Assembly: GCA_025450075.1 (NCBI GenBank)
Contig: JANWIC010000017.1
Coordinates: 1 to 41,592, forward strand
Length of the DNA: 41,592 nucleotides
Direction of reading: 5' to 3'
DNA from: Patescibacteria group bacterium
GTDB lineage: Bacteria; Patescibacteriota; Dojkabacteria; JAKAPS01
Part shown: in pieces, positions 34,394 to 41,592 of the stretch
Layout of the letters: the number at the start of each line of letters is the position of its first letter
Position numbering within the stretch: position 1 is the first letter of the stretch
Translations under genes and position numbers: made by a program
Notes under the pieces: model-generated
Told to the model about the DNA's origin: nothing
What the model saw: the letters and a program-made list of their open reading frames with translations, nothing else
Database searches by the model: none

Positions 34394-35235
34394 TTAATAA
34401 TGATGGCGGTATACAGTCATATACTGCCATGTTTAATCAAGCAATAGAACATAATTTCACTAACTATAAAGCAATTGTACAGATGGCTCTAAAAGGAAGA
34501 AGTTTTGCTGATACATTTCAAGGTGTTTTTCAGGGCCATCAAATTACGGTAGTAACCGGAGCACATAAGAGTGAAAATGCAAATGCTGCTCTGAATAATC
34601 TTTTGGATACAGATACTTCATATATTTATCTTATCGAAGGATGGAAAAGGGGACCTGTGATTGAAGGGATTAATTTTTCTAAAAGGATTGCCATAGATGC
34701 TGATATTATTGATCCTATTATCGCAGTCTTTCTTCCAAGCCTTATTAAATGGTTTTATCAAACCCAAAAAGGAAGTGAATATTCCTTAGACTTTATATGC
34801 ACTGTCCTCATGATTGAAATATATGCATCATATTTCAATATTAACCCTAATAACCCTGAACTTTCCATCATATTTCAAAAAAATGAACAACAGCTAATGA
34901 AGATGTTGGATGATTATGAAGCATTTAAAAAGGCACATTCATTAGATGAAATAAAGCAAACACATCTAGATATTATGAAGGGATTAGTTAATGTATCAAA
35001 TATGTTTAGTTTTCAGCGATTATGCAGGTTTTTAGAACAGGTTGACAATGCAAGACCAATTCTTGCATATTGTGGATATTTACATTTCCCACTGTTTTTC
35101 CTTTCCTCTGTTCCTGATGAATATATATTAAGTAAGGAAGAAATTGATACACTCATTGAAGAACAAAAGATTATTGACGAAAATATTTACAGTAGATGGG
35201 AAAAACTAAATCAAAGTGCAGATAATGTTAGTTAA
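34387..35235 (+). CDS. Unrecognised protein coupled to the Ham1-IMPDH-like gene
   Basis: The 282-residue product is cytoplasmic by appearance, with a mixed N-terminal and a helical C-terminal half. Three short motifs, VVTGAHKSENANAAL, YIYLIEG and ILAYCGYLHFPLFF, sit where the H, E and H motifs of the EreA/ChaN/TraB (TIKI) superfamily would be. The similarity is weak and I do not assign it. Its ATG overlaps the previous stop by 7 bp, so translation is probably coupled and the two products likely work together. A complex hairpin lies after it, before the convergent acyltransferase gene. Confidence 0.7.
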   Translation: MVINNDGGIQSYTAMFNQAIEHNFTNYKAIVQMALKGRSFADTFQGVFQGHQITVVTGAHKSENANAALNNLLDTDTSYIYLIEGWKRGPVIEGINFSKRIAIDADIIDPIIAVFLPSLIKWFYQTQKGSEYSLDFICTVLMIEIYASYFNINPNNPELSIIFQKNEQQLMKMLDDYEAFKKAHSLDEIKQTHLDIMKGLVNVSNMFSFQRLCRFLEQVDNARPILAYCGYLHFPLFFLSSVPDEYILSKEEIDTLIEEQKIIDENIYSRWEKLNQSADNVS

Positions 35236-35305
35236 ATTCATTATTTATACCTATTCCGGTATTCATTAAAAAGGTGAAAAGAAACTAATATTCTCAATAA
35301 TCGTA

Positions 35306-35351
35306 TTGGTAGATTTTCAACATAAAGTTGAGAAGGGCTAAACTCTACCAA
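35306..35351. other. Nested inverted repeat between convergent genes
   Basis: TTGGTAGA (35306-35313) pairs with TCTACCAA (35344-35351). Inside it, TTTTCAAC (35314-35321) pairs with GTTGAGAA (35327-35334) with one wobble on the plus-strand RNA. The inner hairpin leaves a 9-nt single-stranded part on one side. There is no clear T-run on either side, so it is not a textbook terminator. It may still end transcription of the two converging genes or protect a 3' end. Confidence 0.45.
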
Positions 35352-35385
35352 AATTTAACTGAAGATTACATAGTTCTGCATTACC

Positions 35386-36630
35386 CTATTTTACCTGTAA
35401 AAGTTTAGTAAATGCCAATGAATTAACTTTTATATTGAATAAAAATTGAAGTCCATAATGAAGCAGAGATGATAAAGCAATAACAATACCCGTATAGATA
35501 AAGAACCATAAGAATAATGGTTGCCTAAAAAGAAAAAAGTCATATACGACCATTAAAGGGATATGAATTAAAAATATTTCATATGATATAGTACCAAGGA
35601 AATACAAAATTGAAGATCTTCTATACCATTGTGTCATAAGTAATACAAAACTAATAATAAGAAAACTAAAAAATACATATTGTGTGCCTTGGACTCCGGG
35701 AATATAAGAGCAAGACAAAAGAATAATGGAGACACAGGTTAGAATCTTTTTATTTCTTGAAAGCGATTGGTATGCCTTTTGTAATTTTTTGTAGTACACT
35801 CCAATTGCTACACCAACTGGGAAACAAAAAGCATAATATCCCCATAAAACAGGAAGAGTAAATGTGTATGCAGCTATCTGTCTTGCAATCGTAAAATTAA
35901 TTAATGACGCAAATAAAAATAGCAGAAGTATCTTTGTATAATCTTTGAATTTTGTATGAAATATCAAATAAAATACAATGTAATAAATAATAACATAGGT
36001 TACAAACCACCACATAAGTGGATCGATAATTTGGTTCGATATAATTTCTCCAATATTAATAGCGGAAATAAGCCATAATAAATATGAAATATGTATACCT
36101 ACTTGAAGTATTTGCGAAAGGAAAACAAATCCTAGAACTACAATAAGATATGGCAAATAAACACGCTTTCCTCTTCTTAATATAAAAGTTTTAACAGCTA
36201 ATACTTTTCCATTAGTCATATAAGTTTGGACGAGTCCATATCCGGATATAAGCAAAAACGTGCTTACACCTATTGGACCTAAAGCATTTATAAATGAAAT
36301 ATCAATAGATGGATTAACTATGAGTTTTGAAACATAATGATAGAAAACTATACAAACAATTGCCAATCCTTTCATCTGAGTTGTTTGATCAAAAGTGAAA
36401 AAATTATTAAGAGTTGCTTTGTTTTTTACATATCCTCTTTTTCGAATGTTAAAAAGGAAGAGAATTAATAATATAATCAATATGAGTAGAATACTAAATC
36501 CATCATCATTTATCATATTTTTTCTAAATGCATGATTCTGTAGTTGAATCGAAGTTTGATGGAAAAAAGTTAGAGCTGTATACATGATATTTATTAGGTT
36601 TACAGCATTATACAAGAATATTTCAAGCAT
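35386..36630 (-). CDS. Acyltransferase 3 family membrane protein
   Basis: The 414-residue protein has 10 or more predicted membrane helices and the Acyl_transf_3 start QTTQMKGLAIVCIVFYHYVSK, with the conserved His in FYHY. PIGVSTFLLISGYGLVQTYM and RRGKRVYLPYLI are also typical of OafA/YrhL-like O-acyltransferases, which acetylate surface sugars using acyl-CoA from the cytoplasm. There is no fused SGNH domain, but an SGNH-like gene lies 4 bp upstream on the same strand. The N-terminal 39 residues are uncertain; Met codons at residues 16 and 39 are alternatives. It is likely part of a three-gene operon with the HAD and SGNH genes. Confidence 0.88.
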   Translation of the reverse strand: MLEIFLYNAVNLINIMYTALTFFHQTSIQLQNHAFRKNMINDDGFSILLILIILLILFLFNIRKRGYVKNKATLNNFFTFDQTTQMKGLAIVCIVFYHYVSKLIVNPSIDISFINALGPIGVSTFLLISGYGLVQTYMTNGKVLAVKTFILRRGKRVYLPYLIVVLGFVFLSQILQVGIHISYLLWLISAINIGEIISNQIIDPLMWWFVTYVIIYYIVFYLIFHTKFKDYTKILLLFLFASLINFTIARQIAAYTFTLPVLWGYYAFCFPVGVAIGVYYKKLQKAYQSLSRNKKILTCVSIILLSCSYIPGVQGTQYVFFSFLIISFVLLMTQWYRRSSILYFLGTISYEIFLIHIPLMVVYDFFLFRQPLFLWFFIYTGIVIALSSLLHYGLQFLFNIKVNSLAFTKLLQVK

Positions 36631-36634
36631 TCAA

Positions 36635-37348
36635 CTATTTCAATATATCTTCAAGAAAGTTAATAAAATTATTTGATACATCCATATTCGCTACTCTATT
36701 TGGATGTGAATCAAAAGGAAGAATCTTGCAATATTTACGCTTTAAAGTATTTGTAAATTTACCATCATTTTGTGCCAAATAGTCAAAGAAATTGTATGGA
36801 TGAATATTTGGATAATTTTGTGTAAATGTATCACTCATCAGCCAGTCTGCAAAAAATCTTGCCCGTTTTGCTGCCTCTTTATTAGTCATTTCCATTCGTA
36901 GGGGTGGAGGAGAAAATGGTAAGAAAATATTTTCAGGATGTTTTGCACAAACATCTCGTATATGTTCATATTCTTTTATATACGTTTCTAATTGTTTATC
37001 TGTTAATATTTTTGTAACTGGGAAGCAGGATTTGAACATAATTACATCATACCCGAGCATCTCCTGAAACGGTTCAGGTGATGCTGTAAACAGCTTTTCT
37101 AACCCATCAGGATCGGTATTATTATTCGGAACTTGAATGTTTTCTTTTTCAATTTTTCCTTCCCAATTTCGAAACCCATATATGGAAGGATGAAAGATAA
37201 ATTTTAATGAATCTAACTTCCCAGTTTTTATATATCCCTGATCATACAAACTTACATCTGGGAAATGGGTATGTAGTTTTTGACGAATATTTCCCTGTTG
37301 AATGAAGCTGGCTCCAGTTGAATGATGAATAAATAGAATTTTTATCAT
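36635..37348 (-). CDS. SGNH/GDSL-like hydrolase
   Basis: The 237-residue protein begins with a beta-strand and HHSTGASF, where the Ser after HH matches the position of the GDS serine in SGNH hydrolases that use an HHSTG variant. Near the C-terminus, FDSHPNRVAN fits block V (DxxHP). A central strand ends in MFKSCFPVTK. No signal peptide is seen, so the protein is either cytoplasmic or exported in another way. It may add or remove acyl groups on the same substrate as the neighbouring acyltransferase 3, since many OafA-type enzymes carry these two domains in one chain. It overlaps the HAD gene by 4 bp. Confidence 0.6.
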   Translation of the reverse strand: MIKILFIHHSTGASFIQQGNIRQKLHTHFPDVSLYDQGYIKTGKLDSLKFIFHPSIYGFRNWEGKIEKENIQVPNNNTDPDGLEKLFTASPEPFQEMLGYDVIMFKSCFPVTKILTDKQLETYIKEYEHIRDVCAKHPENIFLPFSPPPLRMEMTNKEAAKRARFFADWLMSDTFTQNYPNIHPYNFFDYLAQNDGKFTNTLKRKYCKILPFDSHPNRVANMDVSNNFINFLEDILK

Positions 37349-37965
37349 TCAGAAACAGTATCAAGTATTCCTGGAAGAATATTGTTACAATAGTCCTCGG
37401 TTGTAGTATAAAGATACGTTTGCAATCCTAATTCTTGTGCAGGAGTAAGAAAATCTTCCCTATTATCTATGTATAATATTTCATTTGCCTCAACTCCAGA
37501 TTTATAAATGAGTCGCTGATATAGAGCCTTTGCTGGTAAGTATTCCCCCTCTTGCCAAGCATATACTCCAAAATTGAAATTTTGTAGAACTTGATATTTT
37601 TCTTCAAGATATTCGCCTTCTTCTTTAGGAAAATCTGAAATAAATGCAGTCTTTATTGGGGAGTCTTTCAATGTCATTAAAACTAAAAGCATTTCTGGAC
37701 GTAGCTTGTTCGCATCGAATATTTTTTGCTTAATATCATCCAGGGAAAAATCAGTACCAAGCACAGACTGGAATCGGTTGAGATATTGATACACATCTTC
37801 TTTTCCTGAAAGGTATGGTATTGAAGATTCACCCTGTAAAAGGTTTCTTGCTTCATCTTCACTCATTTTATACTTCTCTACAAAACTAATAATGGCCTTA
37901 TCTAATCCTTCTAAATAGATAACCCGGGAAAGATCAAACGCAGTAACTTTTATCATGGATGTCAT
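37345..37965 (-). CDS. HAD-superfamily hydrolase, second paralogue
   Basis: The 206-residue protein resembles the HAD protein at 23121-23723 along its length: motif I is VTAFDLSRVIY, motif II TAFISDF, a motif III Lys is in LPAKALYQRL, motif IV is ILYIDNREDF, and the closing LQTYLYTTTEDY parallels MQSYLFTTPEEF. Again Ser replaces the +2 Asp of motif I. The first protein's motif III has RKPD, which is absent here. The start may be Met4 (37956), as MIKVTAFDL matches the family better. It is first in the operon with the SGNH and acyltransferase genes. Substrate unknown. Confidence 0.8.
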   Translation of the reverse strand: MTSMIKVTAFDLSRVIYLEGLDKAIISFVEKYKMSEDEARNLLQGESSIPYLSGKEDVYQYLNRFQSVLGTDFSLDDIKQKIFDANKLRPEMLLVLMTLKDSPIKTAFISDFPKEEGEYLEEKYQVLQNFNFGVYAWQEGEYLPAKALYQRLIYKSGVEANEILYIDNREDFLTPAQELGLQTYLYTTTEDYCNNILPGILDTVSE

Positions 37966-38093
37966 ATTTCAAATCTGGTATATCTAAAATTATATCAAAT
38001 ATATGCTACAGTACCAAAATATTGAAAAAACGCTTTGAAGTAGCATAATTCTTACCGATTTAGTATAATAGTTTACATAATTGCTATAGGCTT

Positions 38094-39821
38094 ATGGAAC
38101 TGTATCCTGATCGACCAACTGGGATAGATAATGATACAAAAGTACAATATTCTCCTTCACCTGAAGAGCAATTGCTTGTAAATGAAGCAGATGATTATCT
38201 TTCAAAACTGCTTGAACCAGTTCTAAACATTGATATAAAGACTTTTACTCTCTTTGGTATAGAATATTTTTTGACTGATGAAGGGTATATGCTTCTTCAT
38301 TCAATATATAAAGAAGCAACTAAAAATGGCCTTCTTGAATTTGCATCATTTCGAAAAACAAGAACAGAAAATCTACAATGGGTCATTTCTGTGTTAGACC
38401 GAATTGATTTTTCTCAATTTAGTAAACAAAGAAGAGATGAAATTGCAGGAATAATTTCAAAAGCTGCAGAGCAAAGGCTTCAAAAGTCTTTTTCTCCACT
38501 GCTTGCTGATTCGAATTTTAATACAGAAGGAATTGAAGCACCAATGAAATATAATGTGGTGCTCGAACCTGATAAGGCGATTGATAAAGTTGCAAAACTT
38601 CGTGAGATAAAGCGGACTCTTATGCAAGAAAGAACTAAATATAAAAATCAAAAAGCAGTATATACCTTATATAGTGCATATATTCAAAAAATGAATGTCA
38701 ACATAACCTCTCTCATTTCAGATCTTGTTCATATTTCTGACAAATATAACCGAAGAGGAGCGGATTTTGACAAAACTAAAGCTCTTAAGGAGCAGATTCC
38801 GTATGGTACAAGTTTTAAAGGTTTCGGTAGAAATCGTAACTTAGCAAGGCTGGATCGGTATCTGCACGGTAAAGGATTAATAAGGGAAAATGGAGATTAT
38901 ACGCCGATTGGTAAATCAGCAAGAGAAACCGGAGAAAAATTATCTGATCAGCAAGGTATAATTCTTCCGGATATGGATACATACACAACTGAGGCATATG
39001 GAGAAAATTTTCCTGTTGATGCTGAGATGTTAAAAGAAATGTTTGAGGAAGTATTGCGAGCAAATGGTCTTTTACGAAGTGAAGAAAATCCGAATGGCTG
39101 GACCGTATATCTTAGTTCTAAAGCTCGCAACTTGTCAGTTAACACAGAAAGCCTTGCACATAATCCTTCCGGAAAAAGAATCAATATACCTGTCGATTTT
39201 GTAAGAGCATTTTATGGTATAAAGCCAAACCCATCCGTTATGGCTACTATTGCTCATGAGATGACTCATATTTTTAGAAGAGAAGTAATGAAAGTAATTA
39301 AACTGCAACTTTATTCCGATAGAATCAGTCCTCCAAGAGGTTCAGTTGTATCTGAAGGAGCAGCAGTTCGTGCAGAAACGCAAGTACAAACTGAGGTTTT
39401 CAATTTGCCAAGAGAAATAAATGGGGATTATTTAGCTGCTGCAATGAGACGACTTGAAGGAGGAAATTTTCTTGAATGTGTGAAGGCTTTTTATGATTCA
39501 TATATCCACCATTTCCCCCAAGAAGATAGAAAAGAGGCATTAAAGCTTGCTATATCACGTACCAGAAGGATCTTTAGGCATACTCAAAATCTTGAGTCTC
39601 ACGATCCTGAGGTGACACAAAGCGAGCCATTATATTACCTGGAGCAAAGCCTAATTACACTTATTGACCCGTATGGAGTGATCTCCCCGTATCTGCTTCC
39701 ATTAATTCAAAATGGAGTCATTTCAATAAATTCAATACTATCAGTAGCGAATAAATTTCAATTAATTTCTGAAATCCTTACTCCTGATGTAATACGAAGA
39801 ATAAAAGAAATGAAGAAATAA
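38094..39821 (+). CDS. Zincin-like metallopeptidase, possibly DUF1704-related
   Basis: The 575-residue protein is helical in its N-terminal half. It has HEMTH at residues 388-392 (TIAHEMTHIFRRE) and SEGAAV with Glu421, 29 residues after the second His. This spacing and a glutamate in an EG(A/L)A motif fit gluzincin-type peptidases such as DUF1704/tyrosine carboxypeptidase-like proteins. SFKGFGRNRNLARLDRYLHG before it may match the region that DUF1704 proteins have ahead of the zinc site. No signal peptide is seen, so it is probably cytoplasmic. A TATAAT at 38064-38069 could be its -10 box, but no -35 is obvious. Substrate unknown. Confidence 0.65.
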   Translation: MELYPDRPTGIDNDTKVQYSPSPEEQLLVNEADDYLSKLLEPVLNIDIKTFTLFGIEYFLTDEGYMLLHSIYKEATKNGLLEFASFRKTRTENLQWVISVLDRIDFSQFSKQRRDEIAGIISKAAEQRLQKSFSPLLADSNFNTEGIEAPMKYNVVLEPDKAIDKVAKLREIKRTLMQERTKYKNQKAVYTLYSAYIQKMNVNITSLISDLVHISDKYNRRGADFDKTKALKEQIPYGTSFKGFGRNRNLARLDRYLHGKGLIRENGDYTPIGKSARETGEKLSDQQGIILPDMDTYTTEAYGENFPVDAEMLKEMFEEVLRANGLLRSEENPNGWTVYLSSKARNLSVNTESLAHNPSGKRINIPVDFVRAFYGIKPNPSVMATIAHEMTHIFRREVMKVIKLQLYSDRISPPRGSVVSEGAAVRAETQVQTEVFNLPREINGDYLAAAMRRLEGGNFLECVKAFYDSYIHHFPQEDRKEALKLAISRTRRIFRHTQNLESHDPEVTQSEPLYYLEQSLITLIDPYGVISPYLLPLIQNGVISINSILSVANKFQLISEILTPDVIRRIKEMKK

Positions 39822-39824
39822 TAA

Positions 39825-40001
39825 CTATTTTTTCTTTGTCTCTCCACGTTTTCGTCTCTCTTTATTTACCGTTGCAGCAGCAACTCTTTTTGCACCTTCC
39901 TTACCGCCATATCTTCTGCTCTTTTCAGCTGATTCTTTAATATGTTCATATTGTCGCTGTTCTTTAGATGTTACACCTGATAAATGTTTCTTTCCCGGCA
40001 T
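39825..40001 (-). CDS. Small basic protein of 'plasmid stabilization'-like type
   Basis: The start at 40001 (MPGKKHLSG) is set by a near-perfect Shine-Dalgarno 5 bp upstream; the longer form from 40019 would overlap that site. The 58-residue product is highly basic and helical: SKEQRQYEHIKESAEKSR, then GGKEGAKRVAAATVNKERR. The pattern KrQaEHI..gy.k.G..+.eA...A.aTVNK is seen in many short proteins loosely annotated as plasmid stabilization proteins; their function is not established. It may bind nucleic acid. It lies between the zincin gene (convergent, 3-bp gap) and the propeller gene with its terminator. Confidence 0.7.
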   Translation of the reverse strand: MPGKKHLSGVTSKEQRQYEHIKESAEKSRRYGGKEGAKRVAAATVNKERRKRGETKKK

Positions 40002-40006
40002 CGATA

Positions 40007-40015
40007 TCACCTCCT
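40007..40015 (-). promoter_or_regulatory. Near-perfect Shine-Dalgarno of the small basic protein
   Basis: AGGAGGTGA on the minus strand stands 5 bp before the ATG at 39999-40001. Most genes in this window show little or no such sequence, so this one suggests strong translation and fixes the start. Confidence 0.8.
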
Positions 40016-40063
40016 GCAACTAGAATACATGAAAGAAATGAAACAAACAGTTTGCTTCATTAC

Positions 40064-40095
40064 AATAAAAAAGGGTCTATATTCCTAGACCCTTT
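40064..40095 (-). terminator. Rho-independent terminator of the propeller gene
   Basis: On the minus strand AAAGGGTCTA (40086-40095) pairs perfectly over 10 bp with TAGACCCTTT (40070-40079) around a 6-nt loop, followed by a T-rich tract. It lies 13 bp after the stop of the gene at 40109-41592. The A-rich flank on the left makes it one-directional. Confidence 0.85.
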
Positions 40096-40108
40096 CAGAA
40101 ATTACAAC

Positions 40109-41592
40109 TTAAAGTCCATATGCATAAAGGTTACCATCAAAATTTCCCTCATACAATACTCCATTTGATACGGTAATTGGAGCATCAAAAATTGAGCCTG
40201 AATGCGCTTGAGTAAGCGGGGCAACTACTCCACCCGTATTTTTATTTAATACAATCATACTATCCTTAGCTGGTACATACAAAAGAGTTTGTGAGACAGT
40301 AATTCCTCCAAGAACAGGTCCTGTTGTTGCACAATATCTCCATAAATATGTTCCTGTTGCAGGATTTACTCCTTCAACATCTCCTTTACAAGAAATTCCA
40401 TTGATAGTTGTGCTTCCACCTGCTACATAAAGAGTTGTTCCATCCCATGCACTTGGTGAAATACTCCCATTTCCTGAGCTTGGTGAATCACCACCAACTG
40501 CTAGCTGGTCTTGCCAAATTGGCCCATTTGCTAAATGATCTCTTGCAAACGCATAATATGCTCCATTTTTATTAGCTACACCTACCATTGGCGTTAGTAT
40601 CCCATTTATATTTGCACTGAACAAAGTTGGAGTGGATCCAAAATCGCTATCTGGTACGAGTTGTGATATCGGAACTTGCCAGTACCCGACAAGAGACATA
40701 TTGCTTGTATTTATTTCAACAATTGAAGTTGATTCATCAGGTTGTGAGCATCCCCCTTTATTTCCTGTTGCAACATATATTGTTCCTTTCGATTCATCAA
40801 TTGCAGGAGATCCCCATACACTTGAACCGGTACATCCTGCTGGTTCAGTATTAAATGTTGCCTGAATTGCACCATTTAATGCATTAATCTTAACTACTCC
40901 GCCTTGTATTAAAGGACAATCTCCAAAAGATGCCTTTCCGATAAATACACTTCCATTATAAATGGAAGGAGAACTCCACATGAATATTCCAGGAATTGGG
41001 CCGAGTGGTGCTGTATCCCAAATTTTTACACCGCTCAATGCATTCAATTCATATACTGTTCCATCCCCTCCTCCAACAATAACTACGGGAGTGTTGACCC
41101 CGTTTAGTGAAAGTGTGGTAATTGTTGCAGTACTTCCAACTCCAACAGTTGTTGGGTGGCAGTTTGTATCAATTGTCTGGCCAATAAAAGTTCTCCATAG
41201 TTCGTTCCCATTCACATCAGATGCATGTTCATACCCGTCCCATGATCCCCAATACAGCGTGTTATTAGCAATGCTAACCCCGGCTGAAATACTTGAACCT
41301 TCATGAACAGTCCAGTGAGAGTGAAGTGTTGCTCCATTTGCAGCTGTTATAACTCCATCACTTGCATTACTTGTTCTTGCATTGTTTCCTAAATATGTCG
41401 TCCAATCTGTTGCTGTTCCAGTTGGAGTTGGGGAAACTGTCGTTGTCGGTGATGGATATACGCTCGGTGTGGGCGTAACCATAGTTGCCAAACATTGCCA
41501 GGAGTATGGATTACCTGTAACTGTTTGCACAGCTGTGGTATTTGGTGTGTTGTATTGCCATTGACATGCTCCAGTCATATTGATAGCAACAC
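40109..41592 (-). CDS. Secreted PQQ-like beta-propeller protein, 5' end outside window
   Basis: The frame stays open to the right edge (VAIN before the ATG at 41578), so the start lies beyond the window. The visible 494 residues begin with a small part ending near NPYSWQC, then a Thr/Pro/Ser-rich linker (VTPTPSVYPSPTTT and further). An eight-bladed type beta-propeller follows with repeated strand patterns: ISAGVSIANNTLYWGSWDG, VYELNALSGVKIWD, GVVKINALNGAIQATF, LYVPAKDSMIVLNKNTGG and a last VLYEGNFDGNLYAYGL. Such outer-surface propellers bind proteins or sugars; a PQQ cofactor role cannot be claimed, because the binding residues are not identified. Several cysteines may form disulfides outside the cell. 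A strong terminator follows. Confidence 0.85.
   Translation of the reverse strand, partial: VAINMTGACQWQYNTPNTTAVQTVTGNPYSWQCLATMVTPTPSVYPSPTTTVSPTPTGTATDWTTYLGNNARTSNASDGVITAANGATLHSHWTVHEGSSISAGVSIANNTLYWGSWDGYEHASDVNGNELWRTFIGQTIDTNCHPTTVGVGSTATITTLSLNGVNTPVVIVGGGDGTVYELNALSGVKIWDTAPLGPIPGIFMWSSPSIYNGSVFIGKASFGDCPLIQGGVVKINALNGAIQATFNTEPAGCTGSSVWGSPAIDESKGTIYVATGNKGGCSQPDESTSIVEINTSNMSLVGYWQVPISQLVPDSDFGSTPTLFSANINGILTPMVGVANKNGAYYAFARDHLANGPIWQDQLAVGGDSPSSGNGSISPSAWDGTTLYVAGGSTTINGISCKGDVEGVNPATGTYLWRYCATTGPVLGGITVSQTLLYVPAKDSMIVLNKNTGGVVAPLTQAHSGSIFDAPITVSNGVLYEGNFDGNLYAYGL

Overview
The window is AT-rich bacterial chromosome with very tight gene packing: many 4-8 bp overlaps, short spacers, few visible Shine-Dalgarno sequences, and tRNA genes without an encoded CCA. 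TGA is used as an ordinary stop. The gene set combines a fused ADP-forming acyl-CoA synthetase, a FemAB enzyme next to a class A penicillin-binding protein, secreted proteins with Thr/Pro-rich linkers, and many unrecognised genes. This suggests a Patescibacteria/CPR genome, perhaps of Microgenomates type. That placement is inference; no rRNA is present to test it.

Left part (1-16.3 kb). A leftward unit runs from a small membrane protein through secG and an anchored solute-binding protein directly into six tRNA genes (Leu, Leu, Val, Phe, Gly, Gln). Going right, a secreted transglutaminase is followed by an overlapping carbon-metabolism operon: a PEP-synthase-like protein with a degenerate C-terminal barrel, enolase, cofactor-independent phosphoglycerate mutase, a PfkB kinase and an ADP-forming acyl-CoA synthetase. 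This would turn 3-phosphoglycerate into PEP and make ATP from acetyl-CoA. Facing it are a phosphomannomutase/phosphoglucomutase, two tandem paralogous hypothetical genes and tRNA-Lys.

Middle (16.3-22.9 kb). parB, parA, signal peptidase I and a methyltransferase with a C-terminal zinc ribbon read leftward. A FemAB-type aminoacyltransferase reads rightward into a convergent class A penicillin-binding protein. A strong extended -10 promoter then drives tRNA-Leu(TAA) and tRNA-Pro(TGG).

Right part (22.9-41.6 kb). After tRNA-Pro the content becomes accessory. It holds two HAD proteins, an MFS transporter, several decayed gene remnants, and a group of genes for DNA damage or nucleotide handling: an SRAP/YedK protein, umuD-umuC, an HD-plus-ADP-ribosyltransferase-like fusion, a winged-helix Nudix protein and a Ham1/ITPase-IMPDH-like fusion. 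Next come an acyltransferase-3/SGNH/HAD operon, a zincin-like protein, a tiny basic protein with a near-perfect Shine-Dalgarno, and the 3' part of a secreted PQQ-type beta-propeller gene cut by the window edge.

The most unusual items are the Ham1-IMPDH-like fusion (32042-34393), the HD-ART-like fusion (28699-30285), a UmuD homologue whose catalytic serine is alanine (26863-27264), and the PEP-synthase-like protein that has lost key residues of its PEP/pyruvate barrel (4972-7578).
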